A stretch of 64,000 bases of DNA from Datisca glomerata (taxonomy: Eukaryota; Streptophyta; Magnoliopsida; Cucurbitales; Datiscaceae): NCBI GenBank assembly GCA_003255025.1, contig QANY01008047.1, forward strand, positions 67,921 to 131,920, read 5' to 3'. Position numbers and translations under genes: made by a program. Of the stretch, positions 33,741 through 46,167 are shown piece by piece (the stretch's first letter is position 1; every line of letters begins with the position of its first letter). Under the pieces are notes generated by a model. It was given only the letters and a program-made list of their open reading frames with translations. It did not search any database and had not been told where the DNA came from.

Positions 33741-35312
33741 TTAGAACGCCCGGCGCATCATTCGTTTTGGCTTCTTTACGAAACTCAATCGAATTTGCTT
33801 AAGCCGTCTTCTCTTCCTTGCCATTTTCTCAGGAAATGTCTCCCTCTTTTTCTCCGTTGTCTTAACCTTTGGCTTCTTCAAATATCTAGGGTCCACCTGG
33901 TAAGGTTTGGGAGTCACTGGTACCCCCCTTGTTTGAGCTTCAGTAAAGAGTACATTTGCTCTGTCGAGACGATTATGAGCACACAACTTTCCCATCAACA
34001 AGTCATAAGTCTTAATTCCAGGTTCACACCCATCCTTCTTCATCTTCGCAAAAACACTCAAAGCATGATCAATCCTTTCAATTCCACACAAAATTTTCAA
34101 GAAGCCATAATATTCCTTCTTATCAAGGCCGTCTCCATACCCTGCAGACTTCATTCTATCAACCATCTCATCACCTTCTCCTACTCTAGCCGCTTGATAC
34201 AAACTCCTTATCAATATAAGAAATGTCTCGGCATTAGGATGGCACCCCCATTCACCCATTCGATGAAATAGATTCATAGCGTCCTCGGTTTTCCTAATTT
34301 TACACAAATTTTTAGTCAATACATTGAAAGTCTCCACATTTCGTGGAACCCCATAAAAATCCATATCCATCAACACCTTCTCAGCCTCGGAATGAAGGCG
34401 AAAAGGATCCTTCTTCCTACAGAGCTTGCAAACACAATCGAGAATAGCATTATAGGCCACAGTCCCAATTTCAAATCCTCCCCTATACATTTCACCCGCC
34501 AGCCTTTTGGCTTCGTCCAGCTTCTCATCAACACACCATCCCTTTATCAAAAGATCACATATGGCTTCATCTGGAAAGAATTCGTTGGCCAAGCTTTTGA
34601 CCATCTTCTCTGCATAGCTCGCATAACAATTTTCACAAAGCTTCTCCACAACCAATCTAAGCGACTGTTTATCACGCTTAATTCCGTAATCATTCTCCAT
34701 TCTCTCGAAAAACGATACCGCCTGCGCTGGTCGCCCAGCTCTAACAAGCCGATCGATGGCCGATTCTAGGGTTTTAGCTCCAACGATTCCTGACCCCCTT
34801 ACAAGAATTTCATGTGTCGCCTTGAAATCCTTTCTGCGACCAAAATAGTCAACAAAATACGAGAGTGTCTCATCTGTATGATGAAATTCAGGGTTTGAGA
34901 CTAACCACTCGTTAAACCCTAAAATTGTACGGCCAGCTTCTGAAGATAGATTGAGTGTCTCCAGAACCACTTCAGGATTGGGCGTGAAGTGCGAGAAGCT
35001 AAGTTGGAGGCGTTGGGCTATAGGAAGAGGGTCTGAGTTTGGGTCTTTGATGAGTTCGCATGAGAGTGAGTGAGAAATTTGATATGGGTCTTTCTGAATC
35101 GATTCAGTAGAGAAGAACTTAGAAATAGAAATTAGGGGTACTGAGAGAAATCTGAAGGACGGAACGTAGTACAGGAAATGGGGAGAGGGTGATGCAAGTT
35201 CTGGGTGAAGGAGATTGCAGCGAGCCTGTTGATTCAAGGAAGAAGATAAAGAAGGCGAAGTAAAGAACCGTATAAAGAGTCTTCTGACTTGCGGAGACGG
35301 TGATGGCAGCAT
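33741..35312 (-). CDS. PNM1: PPR protein, PNM1-like (mitochondria and nucleus)
   Basis: This single-exon frame of 523 codons is read from the Met at 35312. A further 45 codons upstream are open (to 35447), but the internal Met is preferred. It begins MLPSPSPQVRRLFIRFF, an Arg/Ser/Phe-rich mitochondrial presequence, and the resulting length is close to my recollection of about 520 residues for the Arabidopsis protein. From about residue 150 to 460 there are P-type PPR units, for example AVAYNAILDCVCKL-like, NVETFNVLTKNLCKIRKTEDAMNLF and IKTYDLLMGKLCAHNRLDRANVLF. The last 45 residues are highly basic, with KMARKRRRLKQIRLSFVKKP, a nuclear localisation signal. PNM1 is known as a PPR protein found in mitochondria, associated with polysomes, and in the nucleus, where it contacts NAP1 and TCP8. 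No frameshift or stop is present. Confidence 0.88.
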   Translation of the reverse strand: MLPSPSPQVRRLFIRFFTSPSLSSSLNQQARCNLLHPELASPSPHFLYYVPSFRFLSVPLISISKFFSTESIQKDPYQISHSLSCELIKDPNSDPLPIAQRLQLSFSHFTPNPEVVLETLNLSSEAGRTILGFNEWLVSNPEFHHTDETLSYFVDYFGRRKDFKATHEILVRGSGIVGAKTLESAIDRLVRAGRPAQAVSFFERMENDYGIKRDKQSLRLVVEKLCENCYASYAEKMVKSLANEFFPDEAICDLLIKGWCVDEKLDEAKRLAGEMYRGGFEIGTVAYNAILDCVCKLCRKKDPFRLHSEAEKVLMDMDFYGVPRNVETFNVLTKNLCKIRKTEDAMNLFHRMGEWGCHPNAETFLILIRSLYQAARVGEGDEMVDRMKSAGYGDGLDKKEYYGFLKILCGIERIDHALSVFAKMKKDGCEPGIKTYDLLMGKLCAHNRLDRANVLFTEAQTRGVPVTPKPYQVDPRYLKKPKVKTTEKKRETFPEKMARKRRRLKQIRLSFVKKPKRMMRRAF

Positions 35313-36940
35313 TCTGTGTGTGAGATAGAGCTGAGAGAGAGAGGTGTCTGACTGTGGAGGAGGAGCCGACGCAATACGAAAACCTAGAGAGGTAAGTGTC
35401 GAAGTGGGCCAGTGCGAAGGCTGAGATGGGCCATTGTTACTCAACATTTGGGCTGTTAGGAAAAAAATTGAAAAATAGTAATGATAATAAATAGCAAACT
35501 TTTAAAAAATATATAAAAAAGGTCACAAGTGTAAAAAAATAAAAAATAGACTTCCACAAGTAAGAAAACATTCATGCCAGGGGCATGATTTTTTCAGATT
35601 TTAGTAACTTATATACGTATATATTATATAAATTTATGTAACTTTTATAATTATATATAAATTTTGTTGGCGTATGGAGATAGTTTTTGATGAGTGATAT
35701 TTTTTTTTTCTTCCAATTTAGGAGATTATTTTTTTATTTTTCTTTCATCCTTAATCATTTTTTATTTTATTAATTTAAAATGACATATTTTTTTATGATC
35801 ACCTATAAGAAATGAGGGATTTTAACCAATTTTCGCAGCAATTTTGTTAAAAAACAAGATTTTTTCCAATTTACAATAATGGCCAGTTACAGTTCGTTAG
35901 CTTCATATGGTTCTTTTACAGAACTGTCCTTATTATAATAGTTTTGTTGTTTAGCTTTCTTTCATATTCGCGCGGCTTTCTTTCATATTCGCGCGGCTTT
36001 CTTTCGTTGCATTCTTTCTTTTCAACGCAAACTTTCTTCACGATGGGGTTTCTTCGCACAAATTTCTTTCGCGGGGAATCTCAAGCTAAAGCTAATCATA
36101 TTGAAACTGTTCCTTAATCAGCTTCATTTAGCTAATTTTTCGAGTAAATTCTTGATTTGGAAACGACACTACCTGATTTAAGAAGAGGATGCAACGATTT
36201 CAGGTTCTTTAATATTTGTCAAGAATTTAAGTTTGCATGTTCAATCTGAAATCTGATTTGAGTCACGCTAATTCAGATTTTATTTTATCTGTAATATGCG
36301 AATGTTGGATATAGAGAAGAACCTGAATTTTCAATTGAATTGAAGCTGAAAATTAAGAAATATTCATCCAATTTTTCAGCAAGAAATCTTGATACAAAAA
36401 CATCATTACCTGAGTCTGAAGTATAATTTTCAGGTTCTTTTTTCTTCTTCTTTTGTTATTCAAAGAAATTTTTATGTTCTTATGTTTGATTAAAATTGAA
36501 TTCTGTCAGCCAAATCTGTCGCGTTTCTAGGACTTGCATAGATTTTGTTATTTTACCTTTCTTTGTTTTTATTTTTTGTAGGTAAATACTCTATTTTCAA
36601 AACAGAGTGTTTGATGTTGTATATTTCATCTTAGTTTTATATTGTTTGGTTAATTTCGATCATATTGTTTTTATTTTGTTTTTTTTTTCTAGTTTCTGGA
36701 TATTTTTTAAACACCACTTATTTTGATGCTATGTTTTTGTTGGAATGCTTATATCGTTTTCTCTGTACATTTTTATCATTTCTTTTATACAATATATAAT
36801 TATATATTACTCAGTATATATCTATATACATTTTACATATATATATATATATTGTTATACTTTTTTAAATATGATGGTGAATATTCTCATAATTCTTTTT
36901 TATGATGGATTGTGGAATGAAATAAAATTTACATTGACTA
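35313..36940. other. Upstream region of the PPR gene, AT-rich
   Basis: The first few hundred bases should contain the promoter and 5' leader of the PPR gene; the sequence to about 35447 is an open extension of its frame. A 23-bp direct repeat (CTTTCTTTCATATTCGCGCGG type) occurs two and a half times at about 35955-36005. The rest is AT-rich with (TA)n around 36810-36855. No further gene was recognised. Confidence 0.5.
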
Positions 36941-36944
36941 AATA

Positions 36945-37792
36945 ACTAGACTGTTCACGACATGTTATCAACTATACGGTTGAGTGTCACCATGTCCATG
37001 TTAGCGTCCTTAAAGTTCAGATAACTTTAAGTGACATTAAGTTTTAGGACACCTAATTTATCATGTTCACGTTTACGTTACAAGTTTCATGTTACAAGTC
37101 CATGTTCAAGTGTGAATCAATTCTGGTTAGGTTGTTAATCAGGAGATATATCTAGTTGAATTATGATCAATTAATTATAAATATCAGTACAAATAAATAC
37201 AAGTTCAAGTTATATGTTAACCATAAAATTAGTTATGTTAATTACAAATACTTTATACTATTTAATAATCAAGTGAATGTGTTAATTAAAGTTGCATGAG
37301 TTATATATTTACATTTATGTCATGTGAAGGTTATTAGTATGTGTGTTTACTTATTGAGTATTTTTAATACTCACCCCCATAGATGAATAAAATACAGGTG
37401 ATGGCGAGCAACAGGAGTGAGGGATTGTCATAGTCAGCGAAAATATGAGATGTTCACTAACTATGATTATATGACATCATAAATAGATTTTAGTTTAATT
37501 ACAGTTGATTCAAGAATTTATGAATTTTCATGTCTTCGATAATATGTTTAATTTTCATGTTTTATGGATTTTCATAATCAACTTTATTACAGATTAATGA
37601 ATCATCTATTTCATTTTATTGAGTAAATATTCTCTTAAAATAATTTTAGGCTTCCGCTATTTAATGTTAAAATTAGAGTTGTCAATTTGAAAATTTACTC
37701 CAATTAGGGTTTCAATTGAGTTGAGAATTTTTGAATAGGTGAAATCACATGCATGTTTAACCCTCGGAGATCAGGATCTTACACATATACAT
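36945..37792 (+). repeat. Solo-like gypsy LTR part, copy 1
   Basis: This copy is homologous to 43140-43939 and 45330-46167. Shared blocks are GGTTGAGTGTCACCATG, GATAACTTTAAGTGACAT, GTATTTTTAATACTCACC, ACAGGTGATGG-GAGCA and GTTTAACCCTCGG-GATCAGG near the end. No interior follows it, which fits a solo LTR or remnant. Confidence 0.75.
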
Positions 37793-40700
37793 GGTCAAAA
37801 TTTAGCAAATATGTTTATGTTGTTTGCATAAATATTATTTTGGATGGATTCTAGGGCAATCATGTCGCCCCGAATAAGGGTCCAATGAACTAAGTAAAAA
37901 ATTCACTATAACAACATTTGATATTAGGTTAGGTGGTTTCATGGTGTGACCTTGTGAAATAAAAGTTAGACGGCCCAGAACATTTAGTCTTACAACACCG
38001 ATCTTTGATGTTATATTAAAATGAGTAAGTTGGTATGCGTATCAATAACTCCACTTGAGAGGAGTAACACAAACGACTTACTATAATGGGCACTTAGAAT
38101 GTCACAATGTTATGTGCCAAAGTCATGTATTGATGCGGTCATTTCAACTTGTGCCCTAATGAAGGACATATCATTATAGTTGGGTCGTAAATCAACGGTC
38201 GCGATCATCTAAATGAGAAATCAATCCCAGAGATGATGATTAACCCTGTATTCGCGTCCTTCTCATGCCTTCTTATGATGATATAGGTTGAGAGAGAACG
38301 AACATGAAAGATAGCTGTAGTATAACCATGGTTATTGGCCATTTGAGTACCGGTATAACGTGCTTTTGAATATGATGTTGCGGCTTTTGTTGTCAGTTGG
38401 TGGTGTGTTTGAATTTTTCAGTGATGTTGTGAAACTTGATAACAAGCTTAGATGGATTCTAGGGCATGAAGTCGACTCCAGATAGGAGTCAATGAGCTGA
38501 GTCAAAAATTCACTCTAATAACATTTGATACTAGGCTAGGTGTTTTTGTGGCAAGACCGAGAGTGAAAATGGGGTGACCTAGTAAAACAAAAGTCAGATT
38601 GCTCGGAACGTTTAGTCTTACAACACCGATCTTTGATGTTTATAGGAAGTCTTCGGGTACATATTTGAGGAGTCCTTGGAAGATAGGTTAGTATATCTGC
38701 GGAAGGTTTTTTGAACATATTATGTTAGTTGATAGACAAATCACATTGTCGATGGGCAACCATACATATATTGATGCTTTTTACGTGTAGTGAGTGTATT
38801 GTCTAGATAGCCAAAGATTGGCTCGAATGAAGGGCCATGCGGACCCTTGGTCCACAATGCTGGGTCTGAGGTGACATAATTATGAGAGTCAATGGTGTAT
38901 TGTTGTATGTAAACATCATATTCACCTTATTTATTATAACATTAAGTATTGGAACTCCAATAGACCATTGATATGTTTGCAACGGTGATCATTGCGAAGC
39001 AAAAGGGATGCAGAAGAAGGGAGGCAAAACAAAGTAATAAAGATATGATCAATGGTGGAATTAGCTAGTATCGTTAAGTCCCTTTGTCATTAATTTCCAA
39101 AATTAAATATGTTCAATCTGCTACAACTTCTTACAAGCATTAATCTCAACTCAAATATGTGCAAGAGATTTCTATCATTGCAGATCTTAACTCTAATCTT
39201 AATTGACTTATTCCTAAGCCAATGTGAGAGTTGATTTACCTATTATTCATTCCACTTGATTTGTTACAAGGTGAGCATATATGCCTATATTCCTCACTAA
39301 ATACTTAGATTTATAAGATGCAAGTATCAAGTATCATTCAAACTAAATCCATCAAATTAAACATTTTCATCCAACTTGTATCTTACTAAAGATGGCCAGT
39401 CAATTAGTAAGAATGAGCATTAAATATACTTAAATGAAATGCTATTAAGAAATGAGCAATTTGAACTTCTTTAATTAGGGATACAAATTTCCTAGTTTAA
39501 GATTTTTAGCTCATAACGAGCTTAAGAGCGAATTCCAGTACATTCATGGCCATTGAAAAACTTACAGAATTGAAGGTACAATAAAATAGAGAAGGGTAAA
39601 GATGAAAATAGAAGAGGGAATAAACGAATATCCTCCTTCTTTGTCTTCTTCCTTGCGTCATTTCTTGCCTTTTATGTCCTTTACTTCTCTTTTCTCTCTA
39701 CAAAATGTCTCCTAGTTCTCAGCAAAGGTGTCGGCTTCCTCTTCCAAGAAGGCATACTTACTATAAATGGAGCCTCAAAATTAAGGCTTCAACCTCAAAC
39801 AGGGACACATGTCAAGTAATCAGCACTGATAGAGGCCACTTGGAAAGCAACAACGCTAATTGGATAACTACTTTTTAGAGCGCACGAGCTTCTCCACTTT
39901 TTGGAGTGCCAGCTTGACTAAATGACAAAGTCCATGCCATGTGTGCATTCTATGCTGCAATAGCGATGTAGTTTTCACTGCTACAACATTTTCTTCAACT
40001 ACTATCCTCCCAAGAATCCCTACGCAAAAAGCACAGCCTTATGCATAAACTGCTAAAAACTATCAATTAAGCTAAAAAGGTAGCTAAACTCAGAAAGATA
40101 ACTAAAATAAAGAATATGACATAGATAAGACTAGAAATTGATCCATCACCCTAAGACCACTACTGAATTAGGCATGAAAATGCATTGATAACTCTAATTT
40201 CTTAGAGTTATCAGGTTCATAAGTATAACAATACTCTATTTATGGATCCTATGAAATTTAGCTCATGAAAATAAAATATTTTACTAGAGAGTTCTTTATG
40301 ACTTGAAAAAGATTTATTATTCACACAGTTTAGTGAAGTTGCACATTTTACTAAGATAAACAATACTACATTAACTCCATATAAGGCACCTAGTCAATGT
40401 ACTAGTGCAACTATAATGCATTGAATGGACTAATAAGTTTGATATTTAGTAAAAGTATTGTCTTCATAAAGTCATAACTAATTGATATTATATTTGAGTA
40501 ATTTTAATCTTGAGAGAGTTATGAACTTATATTTAATAGTTCATTAATTTTGATCTACAATAATTGAGATCCTTTGAGTCAATATATATGTATATTAGAT
40601 TATTGAGTTATTAGATAGTCAAGATGCATATATTCTTAATAGCAGAGTTTATAGACATTTTAATAAGTGATGTAGAAACCCTTGAGAAAATCTACTTATG

Positions 40701-41600
40701 TGATCATATCAATCTAATTACTTAGTATCGATAATGGTTTAGTTAGAGTTTTGATAATTTTACTTGAGACATCAAGTATGAAAATTATCATAATTGATCT
40801 GAATAACGAGATTTGGAACTCAAGGAACAATACGTTTATATATTAGTTAGATATTACTTTATTTAATATGTTATGTTATGGAAGGGAAACACATAATGAA
40901 TATAATAGGTCTACAATAATTACATCGAATAATATAAAATATGCATGGAGTTCAATTATAATTTTACAGTGGATAAATTATAAATGATAATTAATAAATC
41001 TGAACATGAGTTTGGTAAATAGAGTTTATTAATTACGTAGCCGTGAGCACTTTTATCCATATACTCCCCGAGCTAGCTTATGGGTTATAGATATTGTCCT
41101 AACAGTAATAAATAGGCACTCCATGGAGATCTAATAGTCAACCAAGTTAATCTTAATTTTTTTGATAAAATTTATTAACTTAAATTAATATAATTACTTT
41201 TGATTTAGAGTAAATTTCAATTAATTCTAATCGTTGAATTTCATCATAAGTACAAGTCTTCTTTAAAAAATTATATCTAAGCCATTTGGCAGCGCTAGTG
41301 AGAGAAAAGAACTCATAGGGAGATAATTGTTCTCCCTAGCTGAAAATTAGAGGGAAGAAATATTGATTTTTTACTATCAAGTGTCCACACAATGGTAATC
41401 GGTTGACAACCTGACAAATAGCGGAGAAGATCATGAGATATCTATTCATGGTTCTTCGCGCTAATTCTTAGCGATTCACATAAATACATGGTGGTTTTGC
41501 AGTGACGATATACGGTAGCATATAGCGATGACTTTCTCACAGTTTCACACATAGTTCAGCGACACAATTTGTGCGTAGATCGTGCAATATCCAAGTATTT
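37793..41600. other. Intergenic DNA with a local duplication, no gene seen
   Basis: A stretch starting GATGGATTCTAGGGCA at 37843 recurs at 38451 (608 bp later). It shares AAAATTCACT and ACATTTGATA(T/C)TAGG(T/C)TAGG and ends with GTCTTACAACACCGATCTTTGATG. Near 40186-40213 lies a palindrome, TGATAACTCTAA..TTAGAGTTATCA. No conserved coding segment was recognised. Confidence 0.5.
40186..40213. repeat. Palindrome (12-bp arms)
   Basis: TGATAACTCTAA is followed after four bases by TTAGAGTTATCA. It begins with TG and ends with CA. It could be a transposon or LTR terminus, or a hairpin. Confidence 0.7.
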
Positions 41601-42179
41601 AATAAAAGGCATTTTGTAATTTAGAATCCCACTCACACCATATATGAATATACAACCTATGTCACCCCATTTGTTCCCCATCACACCAAGTGTTCTCTCT
41701 CAACTATCTCCCTCCACTTTCTCATTTTTTTATCTCAAGCAAATCCCTTGTAACCACCCATAATTCCCTCCTTCCCCATTTTCTTTTAGTTCACAAACCC
41801 TCCCCTTAACTTCCATTCTCTCTTTGTTTTATCTCTCTGGCAGCCCTCTCCCACAGGCGAAAACTCCTTTGATTTTCATTCTTTCAACTTCATCTTCTTC
41901 TTTGTTCTAATTTAAGTAAGTATTCAATTTTTCTTTCATACCTTTCTTTTCTATTTTTCTTTCCTATTTTCTCTCTCTATTCAACTTAGATTTTATTTAA
42001 CTTGTTGATGCTTCAATTTGAATTTTTGTTCTAATTTTTCCAGTGAAAACCTATGTTTCCTCTATATTCTTCTTCGTTTCATTCGCTGGCAGCGTCTCCA
42101 TTGTTGGTCTCCTCCGGTAAGCATTTTCCTCTCTACTTCCTTTTTGTTCCTTTGAGACCTCACAGTCTCCCTCTCCCCT

Positions 42180-42510
42180 TTGTTTCTATTTTTCCTCGGT
42201 CTCTCTCTCTCTTCCTCTCTATTTCTCCCAGTCTCCCTCTCATTATTTCTCTCAGTCTCCCTCTTTCAGTTTTGTCTCGGTCTCTCTCTCCTTCATCTCG
42301 CTCTTCCCCCTTTGTTTCTGTTTTGTCTCGGTCTCTCTCTCTCTTTCGTCTCTCTCTTCCCCTTCTGTTTTTGTTTTCTCTCGGTCTATCTATGTCTCCC
42401 TCTCATTATTTCTCTCGGTCTTTCTCTCTCTCTCTTTCGTCTCCCCACCTCTCTATTGCGTCTCTCTCTCTTTCTCTCTCCCTTTTCTATTCCTCCCCTT
42501 CTCTTAAACT
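42180..42510. repeat. CT-rich low-complexity tract
   Basis: The tract consists of imperfect TCTCTCTC/CCCTCTC units. The plus-strand open frame 42053-42652 through it encodes a Ser/Leu/Pro repeat and is not considered a gene. Just after it, GAACCAGACCAGTTC/GAACCGGTTCAG units repeat to about 42620. Confidence 0.8.
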
Positions 42511-43089
42511 GGTTCACCTGAACCAGACCAGTTCAATCAGACGAGGCCGAACCGGTTCAGTTGGATCAGACCAGACCGAACCAACTCGGTCAGGCCAGAC
42601 CAAACTTGTTCAACCCGTTCAGAGTGAACCGGCCCAAAATAGCATAACCTAACCAGTTTAGACCACCCAAACCTTACTGAACCATTTTGAACCGCTTGAT
42701 AATTTACACCCGGTGTAGTTTTCACCTGTTCCCAACCTCACTCGCCCTTTAGTCAATTAAATAATTGTAGATATTATATGAATATTTTGTAATCTAGGAT
42801 CCTTGGATTCAGATTATTAGTTGCTGAATTTAATTCGTAGCGAATCCAGGTAAGTGGATTTACATAATAATTCAGTTCATATGTTATAAGTGTAGAATAT
42901 ATCATGTGAAATTGTTTTATTATTTCTTTATGTTCAATCTTATGATCAAGTGTTTTATTTATTTTTCATATCACGATGAAATTATTTACCATGTTATATA
43001 TCATTATATTTTGAGTTATATAGTTATATCGTTTATGTTTATGAACAAGTTATATGTTTACCCATGTATATGTGATAATATGAATTATG

Positions 43090-43939
43090 AATATTAATTC
43101 AAGTAAAGTGATAAGTAAATAGGAAGTAGACTTAATCATGTCTCTTGGTTATCAAGTAACCAGATTGTGCACGTTATTATATCAAGTTATACAGTTGGGT
43201 GTCACCATGTTCATGTTAGCGTCCTTAAGATTCAGATAACTTTAAGTGACATCAAGTTTCAAGACACTCAATCTGTCATGTTCACGTTCATGTTACAAGA
43301 TCAAGTTCAAGTTGTGAATTAATTCTGGTTAGGTTGTTAATTGAGAGATATGCCTAGTCGAATTATGATCAAGCAAGTATAAGTATCGACATGTATAAGT
43401 ACAAGTTCAAGTTATATGTTAACCATGAAATCGGTGTGTTATTACAAGTATTTTATATGATTAGTGAACGTGTGAAATTAAATTTGCATGAGTTATATGT
43501 TTACATTTATGTCATGTGAAACTTATTACTATGTGAATTTACTTACTGAGTATTTTTAATACTCACCCCTCATAGATGATTGTGTTATAGGTGATGGTGA
43601 GCAGCAGGAGTGGGGGACTGCCATAGGAAGCATGATTATGATTTTTAAGTTAAATTATAAAGTTATGACTTCAGTTATTTTAGAAACTATGAATATTCAT
43701 GTTTAACTTTCATGTCTTATGGATTTTCATGCTTCACTTTATTATAATTTAATGAATCATTTATTTCAGTTTAATGAGTTAATATTCTCTTAAAGTAATT
43801 TTATGCTTCCGTTATTTAATGTTAAAAATAGGGTTTTCAATTTGGGGATTTTCTCAAATTAGGGTTGTAAATTGAGTTGGGGATTTTTGAATTGTGAACT
43901 TTCAAGCATGTTTAACCCTCGGGGATCAGGGCGTTATAG
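43090..43939 (+). repeat. gypsy LTR, copy 2 (5' LTR of a decayed element)
   Basis: This copy is collinear with copies at 36945 and 45302 and is followed directly by a primer-binding site and gag remnants. The LTR probably starts further left, possibly near 41600, because the shared segment appears to be only its 3' part; that boundary is not proven. Confidence 0.75.
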
Positions 43940-43941
43940 TT

Positions 43942-43953
43942 TGGTGTCAGAGC
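43942..43953 (+). other. Primer-binding site (tRNA-Met type, one mismatch)
   Basis: TGGTGTCAGAGC differs by one base from the TGGTATCAGAGC site and lies just after the LTR end. Confidence 0.75.
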
Positions 43954-44169
43954 ATTGGTTTTAGATTCTGTAGAATTTTCTAAGTGAAAGATATGGCATG
44001 TCACTCACTCTGCTCCCTCATCTTCTTACAAGTCAGGTACGCACGTTATATGTGTTTTAATTATTGATCGAGTATGATGTGTTTTGTTTCATTATGGCAT
44101 GTTTGAATTACGTTTATGTTATATTTGTGAGATACGATTAGACTTTTGGTAAGTCTTGTGTTTATGGGT

Positions 44170-45119
44170 AGCAGGGCGATGACGCCCCCTACGAGTTACA
44201 ACAACAATCATGCACTAGTTGATCCTACTGGTAACCCTCCAGTAGCTATGATGGATATGTTTTAAGAATTTTTGCTGTTGTTGAACAAAAACAACTGCAA
44301 CAGACGATGAAGGTTAATATGCAGCAATTGATCCAGACATTCGGGAGGCTGAAACACCTGAATTTGATGGTCACTCATCCGACCCCCTGCTAGCTGACGA
44401 ATGGATTACAAGACTAGTGCAGATCTTCCAGTTTATGCCATGTTTTGAGATTTAAATGGTTATTTGTGTAACATTTATGCTAACGCGGGAGGCTTGGAAA
44501 TGGTGGGAGCTCATATGGAGAGCTCATGACATCGACCGTAATCAGTGACATGGGATCGTTTCAAGGAACTCTTCCTTCAGATATATTTTCCTATCACGGT
44601 CAGGACAGAGAAAAAGGTTGAATTCCTCAGACTGGTGTAAGGAGCTATGAGTGTAGCTGAATACGAGCGGAAGTTTGAAGAATTGCGTCGATACGCCATA
44701 CACTATGTGGATAGCGAGATAAAAAGGCGCAGACTTTTGAAAGAAGACCACGTCTAGAGATTAAGGGATTAGTGTCGCTCCATAAGCATACGACCTATCC
44801 AGTGGTGGTTGAGGCAGCTTTGTTGATGGAACAGAATCTTCCACCAAATACACCACCACGGTTAGAGCAACCATTTCATGGAAAGAGGAAATCACATGAT
44901 TCTCATCAGGGTCCCCACAATGTAAAAAGGCAGATGATCAAATCAAATCCCTTATGTGCTACATGTAACAAGTACCATGACGGTCAGTGCTTTAAGACGA
45001 AAAATGCTTGTTTTAAGCGTGGGAAGACGTGGCATTACCTCAGACAGTGCTCTCTACTTGCTCAAGGATACACTAGTAAGATGCAGGTGGTAGAGCTAAA
45101 GGGAAATTTTTCACATTAA
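44170..45119 (+). pseudogene. gypsy gag remnant with zinc knuckle
   Basis: In broken frames TWDRFKELFLQIYFP and AMSVAEYERKFEELRRYA are readable at about 44545-44700, typical of chromovirus-like plant gag. The open piece 44772-45119 includes CATCNKYHDGQC and ACFKRGKTWHYLRQC. The second is a CCHC knuckle in which the second Cys has become Arg and the Gly before His has become Trp. Stops at several points make it a pseudogene. Confidence 0.8.
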
Positions 45120-45295
45120 CTGACCAGGAAGCTAAGCACTTGGATGCAGTTGTGGCAGGTACATTACTTGTACTAGAACATTCAACTTTTACATTGATTG
45201 ATTCCGGATCCACGTATTCTTTTATATCTGCTTCATTTGTGACTCATGCATCTTTGTTTGTTGTGCCATTGGGTTTTGAGTTATGTGTTTCTACG
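45120..45295 (+). pseudogene. gypsy aspartic protease remnant
   Basis: Directly after the gag piece, VVAGTLLVLEHSTFTLIDSGSTYSFISASFVTHA gives the catalytic DSGS loop. PLGFELCVST follows, and then the sequence changes abruptly into LTR sequence at about 45300. All later pol domains are deleted. Confidence 0.85.
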
Positions 45296-45301
45296 TCAAT
45301 A

Positions 45302-46167
45302 ATAATTCAATTAAAGTGATAAGTAAACAAGAAGTAGACTTAGTCATCCCTTGGTTATCAAGTAATCAGATTGTTCACGTCATGTTATCAAGTTATACGG
45401 TTGAGTGTCACCATGTTCATGTTAGCGTTCTTAAGGTTCAGATAACTTTAAGTGACATTAAGTTTCAGGAAACTCAATCTGTCATGTTCACGTTCATGTT
45501 ACAAGAAATAGTTCAAGTTGAGAATTAGTTCTAGTTAGGTTGTTAATCGAGGGATATGCTTAGTCGAATTATGATTAAACAAGTATACGTATCGACATGT
45601 ATAAGTACATGTTCAAGTTATATGTTAACCATGAAATCGGTGTTTTATTACAAATATTTTATGTGACCAGTGAACCTGTGAAATTAAATTTACATGAGTT
45701 ATATGTATACATTTATGTCATGTGAGACTTATTAGTATGTGAATTTACTTACTACGTATTTTTAATACTCACCTCCCATAGATGATTGTGTTACAGGTGA
45801 TGGTGAGCAGCAGGAGTGAGGGACTGTCATAGATAGCATGATTATGTTTTTTTAAGAAAATTACAACGTTGTGACTTCAGTTTGATTTCAGTTATTTCAC
45901 AAATTTATAAATATTGATGTTTAACTTTCGTGTCTTATGGATTTTCGTGGTTCACTTTATTACAGTTTAATGAATCATTTATTTCAGTTTAATGAGTTAA
46001 TATTCTCTTAAAATAATTTTATGCTTCCGCTATTTAACATTAAAATTAGGATAAAATTAAAGTTTTTAATTTGAGGATTTTCTCAAATTAGAATTTTAAA
46101 TTGAATTGAAGATTTTTGAATTATAAACTTTCAAGCATGTTTAACCTTCGGGGATCAGAGCATTACA
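45302..46167 (+). repeat. gypsy LTR, copy 3 (3' side, 5'-truncated)
   Basis: It is homologous to copy 2 from ATAATTCAATTAAAGTGATAAGTAAAC onward and ends GGGGATCAGAGCATTACA. The junction from protease directly into the middle of an LTR shows a deletion that removed the rest of pol and the LTR start. Confidence 0.8.

Noticed and set aside
33795..34769. Plus-strand open frames opposite the PPR gene
   Set aside because: They are shadows of the minus-strand PPR coding sequence and have no motifs of their own.
42053..42652. 199-codon plus-strand frame
   Set aside because: It runs through a CT-rich simple repeat and gives a Ser/Leu/Pro repeat, with no domain or conserved segment.
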